NCBI GenBank assembly: GCA_047633055.1
Contig: JBLIEI010000011.1
Coordinates: 1 to 64,000 of the forward strand
Direction: 5' to 3'
Source of the DNA: CALJFL01 sp047633055
GTDB lineage: Bacteria; Pseudomonadota; Gammaproteobacteria; Pseudomonadales; Halieaceae
Length of the DNA: 64,000 nt
A program made the position numbers and the translations under genes. Position 1 is the stretch's first letter. Every line of letters starts with the position of its first letter. Shown one piece after another: positions 17,122 to 26,380 of this stretch. Below the pieces are notes generated by a model. The model was not told the origin of the DNA. It saw nothing but the letters and a program-made list of their open reading frames with translations, and did no database searches.

Positions 17122-17748
17122 ATGGCTGAGGCGAAAGACAATTACGAAGGTGTATGGGATGGTCGACTGGGGTTTGGCAAGAAAGCTGTCATTCTCGTCA
17201 TTGACCTGTTGCAGGGCTACACCACCGAAGGTTCGCCACTGTATGCACCGGGTGTTGTGGAGTGCATCAAAGAGGTGCCGGAGGTATTGGACCTGGCGCG
17301 AGAGAAAGGCGTATCCATTATTTATACCCGAGTACTTTATAACCCGCACAATTACGAGGACGGTGGCCTCTGGGTACAGAAGGCTCCGGTGCTTAAAGAT
17401 CTCGTCCCTGGGAACCCCTATGCAGAGTTCTGCCCCGAAGTGGTTCCCGCTGAAGGTGACACCGTTATCGTAAAACATTATGCCAGTGTATTTTTTGGCA
17501 CTTCGTTATCATCTATGCTGGCCGCACAGGGTGCAGATACCGTGATCCTTGTTGGTTGTACAACCTCAGGTTGTATTCGCGCCTCGGCAGTGGATGCTGT
17601 TCAGCACGGCTATCGCCCTATTGTTGTTCGTGAATGTGTAGGTGATCGCCACGAGGGACCTCATGAAGCCAATCTGTTTGATATCAATGCTAAGTACGGT
17701 GATGTTATCGGCAAAAATGAGGTGCTTGAATACCTTCACGGCTTGTAA
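17122..17748 (+). CDS. Isochorismatase-fold amidohydrolase (N-carbamoylsarcosine amidase-like) 1
   Basis: A 208-residue cysteine hydrolase with the intact triad of the family: D28 in LVIDLLQGY, K118 in IVKHYASVF and C151 in VGCTTSGCIRAS. The TTSGC(V/I)RAS nucleophile motif is the version seen in N-carbamoylsarcosine amidase and maleamate amidase, enzymes that release ammonia from a carbamoyl or amide group. Start 17122 is chosen because AGGAAAG stands at the right distance; the frame is open much further upstream. It is followed by a PuuE-like deacetylase 75 bases downstream, suggesting one operon that handles an N-acyl or cyclic-ureide-type compound. It is a paralogue of the two similar genes at 25.6 and 26.4 kb. 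Confidence 0.88.
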   Translation: MAEAKDNYEGVWDGRLGFGKKAVILVIDLLQGYTTEGSPLYAPGVVECIKEVPEVLDLAREKGVSIIYTRVLYNPHNYEDGGLWVQKAPVLKDLVPGNPYAEFCPEVVPAEGDTVIVKHYASVFFGTSLSSMLAAQGADTVILVGCTTSGCIRASAVDAVQHGYRPIVVRECVGDRHEGPHEANLFDINAKYGDVIGKNEVLEYLHGL

Positions 17749-17755
17749 TTTAACA

Positions 17756-17771
17756 AATCAATCGATTGGTT
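17756..17771. promoter_or_regulatory. Inverted repeat before the deacetylase gene
   Basis: CAATCGATTG at 17759-17768 is perfectly palindromic and the symmetry extends with one mismatch to 17756-17771. It resembles the CAATCGATTG-type operators of TetR-family regulators but no such regulator is in the window. Confidence 0.35.
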
Positions 17772-17823
17772 GATCTTTCGGTGTAGAATGTAAGTACGTC
17801 TAGACACTAAAGGGAAGGAGAAT

Positions 17824-18738
17824 ATGACAAAATTAACCCAGTCACCGCACTATGACTATGTGCCTATTATTGACCGCGAACCGTTCAAGTTGCCTGAGGG
17901 TAAGCGGGTAGCGGTCATGCCCTACATCAATATTGAACACTTTCCCGCAGATGTTCCAGGTACCCCATTAGTACCCGGTACCACGGGCTTCACACCTGAC
18001 CCACTTAACTATGGTTGGCGTGATTATGGCAATCGAGTCGGTTTGTGGAGGATTATGGACCTGATGGACAGCCTCGGAATGCGCGGTACGGTGTGCTTGA
18101 ACGGCGATATAATGCGCGAATACCCTCGAATTATAGAGGAAGGTGAAAAACGCAATTGGGCCTGGATTGGTCACGGCATCAACAATGCGCCAGCTAACTT
18201 TATTGGCAATATACGCAATGCCGACGGTTCATTGAACATGCTATCCGAGGAAAAGGAACGTTCTCTCCTGGAAGCCGTTTTGAATACCATGGAAGAAACC
18301 CTGGGACGTAAAACGAAAGGTTGGTTGTCGCCATTTCTCACTCATACTGATAACACGCCGCGTTTGTTGGAAGAATACGGCGTGGAATACCTTTGCGATT
18401 ACACGGCTGACGATCATCCATTCAGGTTCAATACGCCAAAAAACCAATTGATTTCGGTACCTTATACGGTAGATCTGAATGATATACCGGCATTTTTGAA
18501 CGTTGGTGTTTCTCCTGAAGCCTTTGGCGACATGATTATCGATCAGTTTGATGTTCTCTATGGGGAGGGTGCCACCAACGCCCGTTGCATGCCTATCTGC
18601 CTGCATACCTTCCATGTTGGGCAGCCCAACAAGTTCAAACATCTCAAGCGCGCCTTCGAGTACATTGCAAAACATGATGACGTTTGGCTGACTACAGGCG
18701 ACGAGGTCAACGATTGGTATCGCAAAGAGTATATGTAA
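17824..18738 (+). CDS. Polysaccharide deacetylase-family protein (PuuE allantoinase-like)
   Basis: A 304-residue protein of the NodB-fold family, of the subgroup related to allantoinase PuuE. Typical are the N-terminal DYVPIIDREPFKLPEG, the NIEHF segment, the GWIGHG-like WAWIGHGINN region and the later LHTFHVGQ segment. PuuE opens the hydantoin ring of allantoin in purine breakdown, while other members deacetylate or act on amides. In this window the neighbours are carbamoylsarcosine-amidase-like enzymes and HyuA/HyuB, so ring-opening of a ureide or imide is an attractive guess. AAGGGAAGGAG provides a strong ribosome binding site. No signal peptide is visible. Confidence 0.78.
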   Translation: MTKLTQSPHYDYVPIIDREPFKLPEGKRVAVMPYINIEHFPADVPGTPLVPGTTGFTPDPLNYGWRDYGNRVGLWRIMDLMDSLGMRGTVCLNGDIMREYPRIIEEGEKRNWAWIGHGINNAPANFIGNIRNADGSLNMLSEEKERSLLEAVLNTMEETLGRKTKGWLSPFLTHTDNTPRLLEEYGVEYLCDYTADDHPFRFNTPKNQLISVPYTVDLNDIPAFLNVGVSPEAFGDMIIDQFDVLYGEGATNARCMPICLHTFHVGQPNKFKHLKRAFEYIAKHDDVWLTTGDEVNDWYRKEYM

Positions 18739-18749
18739 CGTCTAGGCGG

Positions 18750-19514
18750 CTACAGAAATACATCACCGCCATTGGGACTTAGGCACTGGCCGCGAAAATG
18801 TGCGGCGCCATCGCTGGCAAGAAAAATATAGGTTCCCACAATGTCGTCAACTTCAGCCAGCTTGCCGCGGGGTATAGCCTGGCGTATTCCGTCGAGAATT
18901 TCCTTAGGGACATCTTCTAGAATCGGTGTCATGGTGGCTCCTGGTGCCACGCAATTGGCGCTTATATTGCGACTGCCGATCTCTAAAGTAAGTGTTCGGG
19001 TAAAAGATAAAATCGCGCCTTTTGCTGCGGTATAGTGAGCGAATCCGGGCGCGCCCTTGTACGCCAGTTGTGATGCGGTGTTAATAATTCGCCCTGAGTC
19101 CTGTTGATACATTATCGGTAGTGCGGCTCTCGTACATAAAAAGGTACCGGTCACATGCACGCCCATAACAGCCTGCCAATCTGCGAGCGTGATGTCCTCG
19201 ATAGGGGCTGAGCGCGCGATTCCTGCATTGTTGATCAGAATGTCGAGTCGGTTAGCTTCTGTCATCAAGCTGTCGAACATTTTTTTGACGTCTGTCTCGT
19301 TACTCACGTCGGCCGGTGCCAGTGAGGCTTTGCCGCCGTCGGCTTGAATGCTGGCTTGTACACTCGCCGCTGCCTCGCTGCCCTCGCCGGGTGGAAAGTT
19401 AATGAACACATGGCAGCCGGCGTTGGCCAGCGCAATTGCTACGCCGCGGCCAATGCCTGATGAGGCGCCTGTTACTAGCGCAACTTTACCGCTGTGGTCT
19501 GTCGTTATGGTCAT
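18750..19514 (-). CDS. Short-chain dehydrogenase/reductase (SDR)
   Basis: A 254-residue classical SDR. The cofactor motif TGASSGIG is at 15-22, NNAG at 95-98, and the catalytic residues S148, Y161 and K165 (YTAAK) are all present. The sequence resembles 3-ketoacyl-ACP/CoA reductase-like and sugar-alcohol dehydrogenase-like SDRs, but the substrate is not determined by the motifs. The frame is open for 30 codons more, but the ATG at 19514 has AGGAA upstream and matches the family. It is convergent with the deacetylase and divergent from the CaiB gene at 19689. Confidence 0.88.
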   Translation of the reverse strand: MTITTDHSGKVALVTGASSGIGRGVAIALANAGCHVFINFPPGEGSEAAASVQASIQADGGKASLAPADVSNETDVKKMFDSLMTEANRLDILINNAGIARSAPIEDITLADWQAVMGVHVTGTFLCTRAALPIMYQQDSGRIINTASQLAYKGAPGFAHYTAAKGAILSFTRTLTLEIGSRNISANCVAPGATMTPILEDVPKEILDGIRQAIPRGKLAEVDDIVGTYIFLASDGAAHFRGQCLSPNGGDVFL

Positions 19515-19538
19515 AGAGTAATATTCCTGATGCGTTAT

Positions 19539-19553
19539 AAATATCTGATATTT
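19539..19553. promoter_or_regulatory. Perfect inverted repeat between SDR and CaiB
   Basis: AAATATC-T-GATATTT forms a perfect seven-base inverted repeat with a one-base centre, 25 bases before the SDR start and about 136 bases before the CaiB start. It is a good-looking operator for a dimeric regulator, but no regulator is adjacent. Confidence 0.4.
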
Positions 19554-19688
19554 TACTCGAGTGACAGTTACACTGGCGGCGCAGTGAGTCAAGCTCATCC
19601 TCAATTAAGTGACCAGTCGAAGTATTACGCTGAGCAATTCGGTCTTCTGGGATTCTTATCCACTAAAATTTACTAGCGCGAGAACATT

Positions 19689-20864
19689 ATGAAGTTGGAA
19701 GGTTTAACCGTAATTGATTTGTCTCTTTTTCTCCCCGGGCCTGCAGTATCTTTGATGATGGCAGACCACGGTGCCAGGGTGATCAAGGTAGAGAATCCGG
19801 CTTCACCCGAGCCGACGCGCTCTAGCCAGTTTTTCCCCTGGACCCAAGGCGAAAGCACCGTGATGTTCCGCACGACCCAGCGCGGAAAAGAAAGTCTGAC
19901 CCTGAACCTGAAAAGCCCCAGAGCTAAAGAGTTGCTGCTGGAGCTGGCAGCCACGGCTGATGTGTTCATTGAAAGCTTTCGACCCGGAGTAATGAAGCGC
20001 CTGGGGATTGATTACGATGTGATTCGCGCTATTAATCCCAAGATTGTTTATTGTTCGCTCTCGGCGTTTGGGCAGGATGGGCCGTGGCGAGATAAGCCCG
20101 CACACGATACGGCTGCTGTCGCTGCCGCCGGCGTTTTGAGCTTAACGCGGTCACCGTCGGAAGACTCGGGCCCGGCGATCATCGGTGTTGCTATCTCAGA
20201 TATGTTGTCATCACACTTGGCCTTTGGCGGCATCATGATGGCGCTTTATCGGCGACACACCTCGGGCGAGGGCGACTATATCGATATCAGCATGTTTGAG
20301 TCGGTACTTAATGCCTCGCCCAATATTGTTGGCCCGGTGTTTAGTGCAGGGGAGACTCCTGACCGCTTACAGGAGCGCACGCATGGAGGTAACGCCATGC
20401 TGAATATCTATGAACTCAGTGACGGCAATCATATAGCGCTCGGTGGTGGTGAGCATAAATTTGTCGAGGCGCTGTTCAATGGCCTGGGTTGTCCAGATTT
20501 TGTCCAACTTGTTACGGGGCCGGCGGGTCAAGGGCATCATGAAGCGATCGCTTTTTTGAGGGAAACCTTTAAGCAGCGCAGCAGACCGGAATGGGAGGCC
20601 TGGTTCGAAGGGAGAGATATTTGCTGGATGCCAGTGATGACTCTCGACGAAGCATGGGATACCGAGCACGTTTGGGCCAGGGAGATGCGAATACGGGATG
20701 AGCAGGGTAATGATCATATGGGTATTCCCATTAAATTCCGTAATGAGCCGGGCGGCGTGCAGTTTGGGCTTGCTAAAGTTGGGGAGCACACCGAGTCCAT
20801 ACTGACCAATTTGGGCTGCTCGGCGGGCGAGCTAGCCACATTGCGGGCCGAAGGTGCTATCTAG
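19689..20864 (+). CDS. Family III (CaiB/BaiF) CoA-transferase 1
   Basis: A 391-residue CoA-transferase of the CaiB/BaiF family. The opening MKLEGLTVIDLSLFLPGPAV and MADHGARVIKVENP are standard, and D171 (AISDMLSSHLA) lies where the catalytic aspartate of formyl-CoA transferase (D169) is expected. These enzymes transfer CoA from an acyl-CoA such as succinyl-CoA to a free acid. Acid identity is not readable. It is one of three in this window. The next gene, a TonB receptor with its own start 129 bases downstream, is separated by a CGGACA operator-like site, so this gene may be outside that regulon. Confidence 0.88.
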   Translation: MKLEGLTVIDLSLFLPGPAVSLMMADHGARVIKVENPASPEPTRSSQFFPWTQGESTVMFRTTQRGKESLTLNLKSPRAKELLLELAATADVFIESFRPGVMKRLGIDYDVIRAINPKIVYCSLSAFGQDGPWRDKPAHDTAAVAAAGVLSLTRSPSEDSGPAIIGVAISDMLSSHLAFGGIMMALYRRHTSGEGDYIDISMFESVLNASPNIVGPVFSAGETPDRLQERTHGGNAMLNIYELSDGNHIALGGGEHKFVEALFNGLGCPDFVQLVTGPAGQGHHEAIAFLRETFKQRSRPEWEAWFEGRDICWMPVMTLDEAWDTEHVWAREMRIRDEQGNDHMGIPIKFRNEPGGVQFGLAKVGEHTESILTNLGCSAGELATLRAEGAI

Positions 20865-20905
20865 GAAATGTTGATTATGACCATTGTGGCTTCAAATACC
20901 CTGAT

Positions 20906-20915
20906 TGTACGGACA
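20906..20915 (+). promoter_or_regulatory. CGGACA element, site A
   Basis: TGTACGGACA (within ATTGTACGGACATG) lies 79-88 bases upstream of the TonB receptor 2 start. It is identical over ten bases to the elements at 24590 and, on the opposite strand, at 38015. See the regulon finding. Confidence 0.55.
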
Positions 20916-20993
20916 TGTGTCTTGATTTTCTGGTTGAGAATCCGCATAGTCAGCCCAATCGTCAAAACTAAGTCAAAACCGTTGGAGAGTCCC

Positions 20994-23600
20994 ATGAGCA
21001 ATAAGTTCCGATTTAGACCACTATATTTGTCAGTTCTAATGGCGTTGCCCGCCGTAGGAACTCTGACAATTGTGAGTAACGCGCAGGCAGCGCAGCTAGA
21101 AGAGATTGTAGTGACAGCACGGGCTCGCTCTGAGACCCTGCAAGACGTTCCTGCCACCATTACTGCGTTTACCGAAACCGATATACGAACCATGGGTGTA
21201 CAGCGCGCAGAGGACTTCATTTATATGACGCCTGGCGTGACCTTCGTCAACACCGTAGAGGCCGGCGATAGCTCGCTGAGTATACGTGGCATTTCTGGTG
21301 CACGTGACGGCGAGACCAACTTTGCTTTCATTGTTGATGGGATTTTGTACACGAACCCGTCCGCCTTTAACCGTGAATATCCGGATTTGACACAAATTGA
21401 AGTGCTCAAAGGACCGCAGGGAGCACTCTACGGTCGTTCTGCTTCTGGTGGTGCGGTTATTATGTCTACCAGTAAGCCAACAGACGAATTTGAAGGTAGG
21501 GTCATGGTCTCTGCGGCAGAGGATAATACCTATACCGCTATGGCGACCATTGCGGGTCCGTTGGGCGAGAATGTCGCTGGCCGCTTGACCGTCGATCATC
21601 GAACAACAGATGGCTTCTTTGAGAATGAGTATCTCAACGATAATGTGGTGGATGATTATGAAGAGACGGGTATAAGTGCTCGACTGGTGTTTGATCCCAG
21701 CGAGACCCTCAGCTTTGACGCTAAACTACGTTACTCGGAGGTAGAAGCTGCCGCTATTGCGTTTAACGCGGCTTTTGAACTGCCGTTTTTTGTCGGTGCA
21801 CTCGATGGAGTTCCCGGCGTTGATTCACAAGCGGCTTCGATAGATGTGAACGATTTCGATTTTGTCTTCTCTCCCAGCGTCGATCCTAACAACAAACAGG
21901 AGACGATAGAGTTCTCTGTCAAAATGGATATGGAGCTTGATGTTGGCACCCTGACTGCCTGGACTCTTTACTCTGACCAAGAACAGAGCTTTATTGCCGA
22001 CGGCACGTCGGGTGCCTTCGGCTTCTATGACGACACTACAGCCTGCCAGGAGAGCGCAGTGGCGCGCTCTACCTTTGCAGGGGATGGCGCACCGATGCAA
22101 CAGCCCACCTTCAATTTGGATGGTACGCCCGGAGGCAGGTTCTTGCCGCCGTATAGCCCTACAACCTGCGACGGTTACCAGACCCAAGAGCGTAACCAGG
22201 AAGACTTCAGTGCGCAAATCCAGTTAACTTCATCCGGCGATGGCGCCTTGCGTTGGCAGGTCGGTGCTTACTATTTGAATATCGAACGTACCGCAGGGGC
22301 GGCTCAGCTTGAAGACAACGGTAGCGGCAATTTGCCAACTAGCCTTGTCAACGAGTTCACTGACGCCCTCGTACTGGATGAATTTACCACTGATGTTTTT
22401 GCGGTATTTGGCTCGATAAACTATGACATAAGCGACCGTATGGAATTATCGGTTGCAGTCCGCTATGACCGGGAAGAACGTGAGGTGGAGAACAAGGTTC
22501 CTAGCCCAGCCGACGGATTTTTGTCCACTAACATAGATTATTGTGATGATTTCTTTGCGGGTGGTTGTACGCTTAACGGAGTTCCTCTTGATGGCACTCC
22601 GTGGAACCCCGCATTCATTGACCTGGATACGGGCGAAGTAAGTGCCTCTGTCCCCGATCGTGATGAGACATTCGATGCGATTCAACCCAAGATCAGCCTG
22701 ACCTATGACGTGAGCGAAAATACCACGCTGTTTGGTAGCTGGGGTGTAGGCTTCAAGACAGGCGGCTTTAATAATCTGGGCGCCACCGAGACGATCGAGT
22801 TGTTTCTGGTGAATCCGGACGGCTTGCCGATTGCGCCACCTGAAATTTACGAGGAAGAGACCTCCAGCGCGTTTGAGCTGGGCTTTAGCACAACACTACT
22901 TGATGGCGCTATGCAGTTGAACGGCGCGATCTTCTACACTGAAGTAGACGACATGCAGTTCTTTGAATTCTACGTGGGCCCTTTCGGCTTGTTGCGCGTG
23001 GTTGAGGCGATCGATGAAGCAACCATTCAGGGTTTTGAACTGGGTGCTTCCTGGCAGATGGCTGACTCGCTGCGTCTTGATGCGGGCTATAGTCAAATCG
23101 ATGGTGAAATTGATGAGATGAGTGTCCGCCCTTATGTGTCAGGTAACGACATTCCCAATCTTGCAGAGTTTACCGCTAACGTTGCGCTCACTTGGAATCA
23201 GGAGTTAGCTGGTCTAGATTTCCTGGCAAGAGTGGAGTACGCGTATCAGGGCGATATTTTCTATCATGTCGTTCAAGGCAATGACCTGGATTCGCCAAAC
23301 CGCGGCGAGCCTGGACTTGGTATTGCGCCTGACAACTCCGTTCCTGCTTTTTTACAAGACCTCACAGGTTCAGGTACTGGCTTACCCACCAGCTATGAAA
23401 ATACTCAAGTTGATGGCTATGGGATCATGAATCTGCGTCTGGGTGTAAGTGGCGAAAACTGGCGTATAACCGCCTTTGCTCGCAACTTACTCGATGAAGA
23501 GTTCATTGGTGAAGTCATCCTCGCACCAGAGTTCGGCGGCGGTTTTGTCACCCCGGGTAACCTGCGCAGAGCCGGTGTCGAGTTGGAATATATGTTCTAG
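20994..23600 (+). CDS. TonB-dependent outer-membrane receptor 2
   Basis: An 868-residue receptor: signal peptide to about residue 32 (ending NAQA), TonB box EEIVVTA at 36-42, plug domain with IEVLKGPQGALYGRSASGGAV, and a long barrel ending ELEYMF with a C-terminal aromatic residue, as needed for outer-membrane insertion. The frame is open from 20868, but the ATG at 20994 has GGAGAG upstream and begins the signal peptide. The CGGACA element upstream (site A) suggests it belongs to the same regulon as the catabolic genes downstream and imports the compound they degrade. An intrinsic terminator follows immediately. Confidence 0.92.
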   Translation: MSNKFRFRPLYLSVLMALPAVGTLTIVSNAQAAQLEEIVVTARARSETLQDVPATITAFTETDIRTMGVQRAEDFIYMTPGVTFVNTVEAGDSSLSIRGISGARDGETNFAFIVDGILYTNPSAFNREYPDLTQIEVLKGPQGALYGRSASGGAVIMSTSKPTDEFEGRVMVSAAEDNTYTAMATIAGPLGENVAGRLTVDHRTTDGFFENEYLNDNVVDDYEETGISARLVFDPSETLSFDAKLRYSEVEAAAIAFNAAFELPFFVGALDGVPGVDSQAASIDVNDFDFVFSPSVDPNNKQETIEFSVKMDMELDVGTLTAWTLYSDQEQSFIADGTSGAFGFYDDTTACQESAVARSTFAGDGAPMQQPTFNLDGTPGGRFLPPYSPTTCDGYQTQERNQEDFSAQIQLTSSGDGALRWQVGAYYLNIERTAGAAQLEDNGSGNLPTSLVNEFTDALVLDEFTTDVFAVFGSINYDISDRMELSVAVRYDREEREVENKVPSPADGFLSTNIDYCDDFFAGGCTLNGVPLDGTPWNPAFIDLDTGEVSASVPDRDETFDAIQPKISLTYDVSENTTLFGSWGVGFKTGGFNNLGATETIELFLVNPDGLPIAPPEIYEEETSSAFELGFSTTLLDGAMQLNGAIFYTEVDDMQFFEFYVGPFGLLRVVEAIDEATIQGFELGASWQMADSLRLDAGYSQIDGEIDEMSVRPYVSGNDIPNLAEFTANVALTWNQELAGLDFLARVEYAYQGDIFYHVVQGNDLDSPNRGEPGLGIAPDNSVPAFLQDLTGSGTGLPTSYENTQVDGYGIMNLRLGVSGENWRITAFARNLLDEEFIGEVILAPEFGGGFVTPGNLRRAGVELEYMF

Positions 23601-23616
23601 CGATAACATGAGCGAA

Positions 23617-23650
23617 AAAAAACCGGGGCTACATGCCCCGGTTTTTTTTG
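23617..23650. terminator. Intrinsic terminator (bidirectional)
   Basis: A stem AACCGGGGC / GCCCCGGTT around loop TACAT, flanked by A-run and T-run, lies between the ends of the TonB receptor 2 gene and the convergent TauD-type gene. It is symmetrical enough to end transcription from both sides. Confidence 0.9.
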
Positions 23651-23690
23651 TCCTTTTATTTAGACAGTTACTTGAGTTAATGACATATTG

Positions 23691-24539
23691 TCAGAAAGGT
23701 ACTGCCAGCTCAGCAGGAGGCAGAATAGTGGTGCGCTTCATCAAGCGCGGCTCATTCTGATCAAAGGGGTCACGCCGGTGCATGGTGCAGGCGTTATCCC
23801 ACATCAAGCAGTCGCCCGTCTGCCACTCATGTGAATATACAAATTCGGGCCTTATCGTCCACTCAAACAAGTACTCGAGCATTTCTGCGCTTTCTTTATC
23901 GCTTAAGCCAACAATGTTCGTAGTCATGCCGGGACAAAGATACAGCGCCTTGATGCCGGTAACGGGGTGCGTGCGCACTATCGGTTGATCTATGTCCTCT
24001 GAACGACGCTTTTGGGTGTCGTTCGTCGGCACGCTGTAAGCGCGGTTGAAGGCTTCATAGGACTGCGTTGCCTTCTTCCCGTCTAATACGCATTTAACGT
24101 CCTCAGGCAGGCCCGCATAGGCCGCTGACATATCTGCAAACTCAGTGTTGCCACGGTTGCTTGGCAGGGTGTGTGCGGCCAGCATGGAGCCGACAGCAGG
24201 GCGCGGCAGATAAATTTGGTCGTAATGCCAGCCCACTTCAGTATCGGATAAAATTCCGATTGATTTGCCGTCTTGCTGCATATTGGATACGTACAGAATT
24301 TGCGGATGGTCTGGTGACAGGTATTCAGTTCTGACATGAATTTCCAATTCTCCAAATTCACGGCTAAACCCTACCAGGTCCTCTTCGCTGACGTTTTGTC
24401 CGCGAAAAAGCAGAAGCTTGTGCTTTGCCCATAGGCTTTTTGCCGTAGAAATTTCCTCTGCATCGGGTTTGGCTACAACTGAGATGCCGCCTACCTCTGC
24501 TCCAAAAGTATTTGCTAATTTACGAACTACTGTCGCCAT
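23691..24539 (-). CDS. TauD/TfdA-family Fe(II)/2-oxoglutarate dioxygenase
   Basis: A 282-residue member of the TauD/TfdA family. The iron ligands are present: H105-x-D107 in GWHYDQ, and H254 in NACTMHRRD; an arginine near residue 265 is placed to bind 2-oxoglutarate. Such enzymes oxygenate a small organic substrate with decarboxylation of 2-oxoglutarate, often hydroxylating next to a sulfonate, ether or carboxylate. Start 24539 has GAGGAGAAGG immediately upstream; the longer ORF start is rejected. A CGGACA element (site B) lies 51 bases before the start, suggesting control by the GntR gene at 37 kb. Confidence 0.88.
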   Translation of the reverse strand: MATVVRKLANTFGAEVGGISVVAKPDAEEISTAKSLWAKHKLLLFRGQNVSEEDLVGFSREFGELEIHVRTEYLSPDHPQILYVSNMQQDGKSIGILSDTEVGWHYDQIYLPRPAVGSMLAAHTLPSNRGNTEFADMSAAYAGLPEDVKCVLDGKKATQSYEAFNRAYSVPTNDTQKRRSEDIDQPIVRTHPVTGIKALYLCPGMTTNIVGLSDKESAEMLEYLFEWTIRPEFVYSHEWQTGDCLMWDNACTMHRRDPFDQNEPRLMKRTTILPPAELAVPF

Positions 24540-24589
24540 TACCTTCTCCTCGATTTCCATGAATCAGTTCAAAATGAGTATAAGTCTAA

Positions 24590-24599
24590 TGTACGGACA
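24590..24599 (+). promoter_or_regulatory. CGGACA element, site B
   Basis: TGTACGGACA, embedded in AATGTACGGACATT, which is an almost perfect dyad. It is 51 bases upstream of the TauD-type start and 11 bases beyond the end of the preceding permease gene on the same strand. Confidence 0.6.
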
Positions 24600-24610
24600 T
24601 TTGAAGTGTT

Positions 24611-25471
24611 TTATGTCTTAGAGGCCCGTTTTGGTCTGGCCATTACTTCCAGATAGACAATTGAGCCGGCTACGACGACGATGCCCAGCAACTGGAATGC
24701 CGTCATCCGCTCACCCAGGAAAACAACGGCCATGACAGCTGCAGCTGGAGGTCCAACAGTACTGGCGAAAGCGGCTCGTTGTGAGCCTATACGGCGCAGT
24801 CCTTCGGCCATAAGCGAGAGTGGGATTACGGTGGCAATTAATATCAGCGCACCTAGCCAAATCCAGGCCTCAGTTGACATGGTAAGGTCAAGCCACCCAT
24901 GTCGCAGCTGGTAGTGAACTGCAAATGCGGTACCGGCGGCACCCATAGCCAGCAAAGTGAACATCGCACTGCCCATCCCGGAACTCAGCCGCGCACTGAC
25001 CAGAAAATAAATTGCGATCGTAATGGCGCAGAAAACGACCCAGAGGGCACCCTCTAGGTTGGCGCTAAGCACCTCGGCGCTGTCTATGCCTACGACCAAA
25101 GCAATACCGACGAAGGTGGTAAAAAGTGCCGTCATAGTCGATCTCCTAACGGGCTCAATGCCCAGTAGAACACTGAGTAACACGACGATTGCAGGGTAGG
25201 TAAACAACAGGGAGCGCTCCACACTAGCGTCTATAAGCGTGAGGGCATAGAAATTTGCCATGGAACCCAGAAAATAGCAGATTATTCCGGCACCCATCGC
25301 ACTTGCTGCGTGCGATGGTTTCAACTTTACACCTCGCCTAAAAGAGCCTGACAGAACAGCAATGACAATGAATCCAGGTACTGCCAGTACTGACCGAGTT
25401 GCCGCCACCGTCTCGAAATCGACTCCCAGAGCATACAATTGTTTGGCAAAGATGCCTTTGGCGGCTAACAT
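24611..25471 (-). CDS. DMT-family (EamA) transporter, start uncertain
   Basis: At least 286 residues with about ten hydrophobic helices in two EamA repeats (an internal repeat boundary near residue 145). DMT proteins export or import small metabolites and amino acids in the inner membrane. The marked ATG at 25471 falls inside what looks like helix 1: the in-frame upstream codons read SLFVILGAIMLAAKGIF, still open for 30 codons with no ATG, GTG or TTG. A rare CTG or ATT start, overlapping the preceding amidohydrolase stop, or an early sequence error could explain this. It is downstream of isochorismatase-like gene 2 and probably cotranscribed. Confidence 0.75.
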   Translation of the reverse strand: MLAAKGIFAKQLYALGVDFETVAATRSVLAVPGFIVIAVLSGSFRRGVKLKPSHAASAMGAGIICYFLGSMANFYALTLIDASVERSLLFTYPAIVVLLSVLLGIEPVRRSTMTALFTTFVGIALVVGIDSAEVLSANLEGALWVVFCAITIAIYFLVSARLSSGMGSAMFTLLAMGAAGTAFAVHYQLRHGWLDLTMSTEAWIWLGALILIATVIPLSLMAEGLRRIGSQRAAFASTVGPPAAAVMAVVFLGERMTAFQLLGIVVVAGSIVYLEVMARPKRASKT

Positions 25472-25560
25472 GATGGCGCCAAGAATAACAAATAACGAAC
25501 CTATCCAGCGACGCCGTGCCGCCGCCAGGTCTTTCTGCTCTTGATTAGGAATGTTCAGCT

Positions 25561-26229
25561 TTATGTCGCCCCGAGCTCGGCTATAACCTCATCGGTGGTC
25601 ATCACGCGAGACCATAATCGTTTCAACATCGTCAAAGTAGCGGTCTGCATTTCGTCGCTATCTGTGCCCGTGCCATCGCTTACCATCACCACACGGTACT
25701 GTGCATCGCAGGCTTCCATTGCGGTCATGGCTACGCAGTTATTAGTAGACACGCCAACACATACCACCGACTTAACTCCCATGGCCTTCAGGTGTGAGTC
25801 GATTCCGGTAGAACGAAAAGCGCCCTGAGTCGTTTTGTTGACCACCAGTTCATCGGGTTTTGGTGCTAACGCGGCCACGATCTCATGTTCCGCTTGCCCC
25901 GCAATATTATTGGTGGCCTTCACAATGCCGGCAATGTGCGCGGGCACGTCGCTGGCATCAGGCATATTCGCCCCATAGGTGATGTAAACCACCTTGGCTC
26001 CCACCGATCTGAAGGCGTCAGCAAGCTTGGAAATATTGGGGATCAACACTTGGTCAATCCTGTCAAAGCGATAAGCTGCGTCTTCAAGGGTGCCTTGCTC
26101 AGCCAATATTTTACCCAGACCCATGTCCCGGTTGCCTGTGGCATTTTGCATATCAATTATCAGAAGTGCTGTGTCCGCAGCGTTTACAGCTACAGTTTGA
26201 CTGAAAGAGTCGACGAAAGTAGGGCGCAT
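25561..26229 (-). CDS. Isochorismatase-fold cysteine hydrolase 2
   Basis: A 222-residue family member with triad D26 (LLIIDMQNA), K132 (VVNKTTQGAF) and C165 (VGVSTNNCVAMTA). The nucleophile motif STNNC differs from the TTSGC type of the other two copies, and the family group including biuret hydrolase and RutB is a better neighbour. It may hydrolyse a linear amide, carbamate or ureide. Divergent from copy 3 with a CGGACA element (site C) between them. It precedes the DMT permease on the same strand with essentially no gap. Confidence 0.85.
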   Translation of the reverse strand: MRPTFVDSFSQTVAVNAADTALLIIDMQNATGNRDMGLGKILAEQGTLEDAAYRFDRIDQVLIPNISKLADAFRSVGAKVVYITYGANMPDASDVPAHIAGIVKATNNIAGQAEHEIVAALAPKPDELVVNKTTQGAFRSTGIDSHLKAMGVKSVVCVGVSTNNCVAMTAMEACDAQYRVVMVSDGTGTDSDEMQTATLTMLKRLWSRVMTTDEVIAELGAT

Positions 26230-26314
26230 ATAGATTCTTCCCGGAGTAGATTTAGGAAAATGAAGACCTGGAGTTCAAATGGCCCCGCCATCATTTTTTC
26301 TAATTGACTTGAAA

Positions 26315-26324
26315 TGTTCGGACA
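26315..26324 (+). promoter_or_regulatory. CGGACA element, site C
   Basis: TGTTCGGACA within AATGTTCGGACATT, a dyad broken only at one position. It stands between the divergent isochorismatase-like genes 2 and 3, 86 bases from the minus start and 57 from the plus start. Confidence 0.55.
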
Positions 26325-26380
26325 TTTTAGATCAAATAGAGCACGTTCGCATTATTAATCACACGCTGGGAGCAAAAGTT

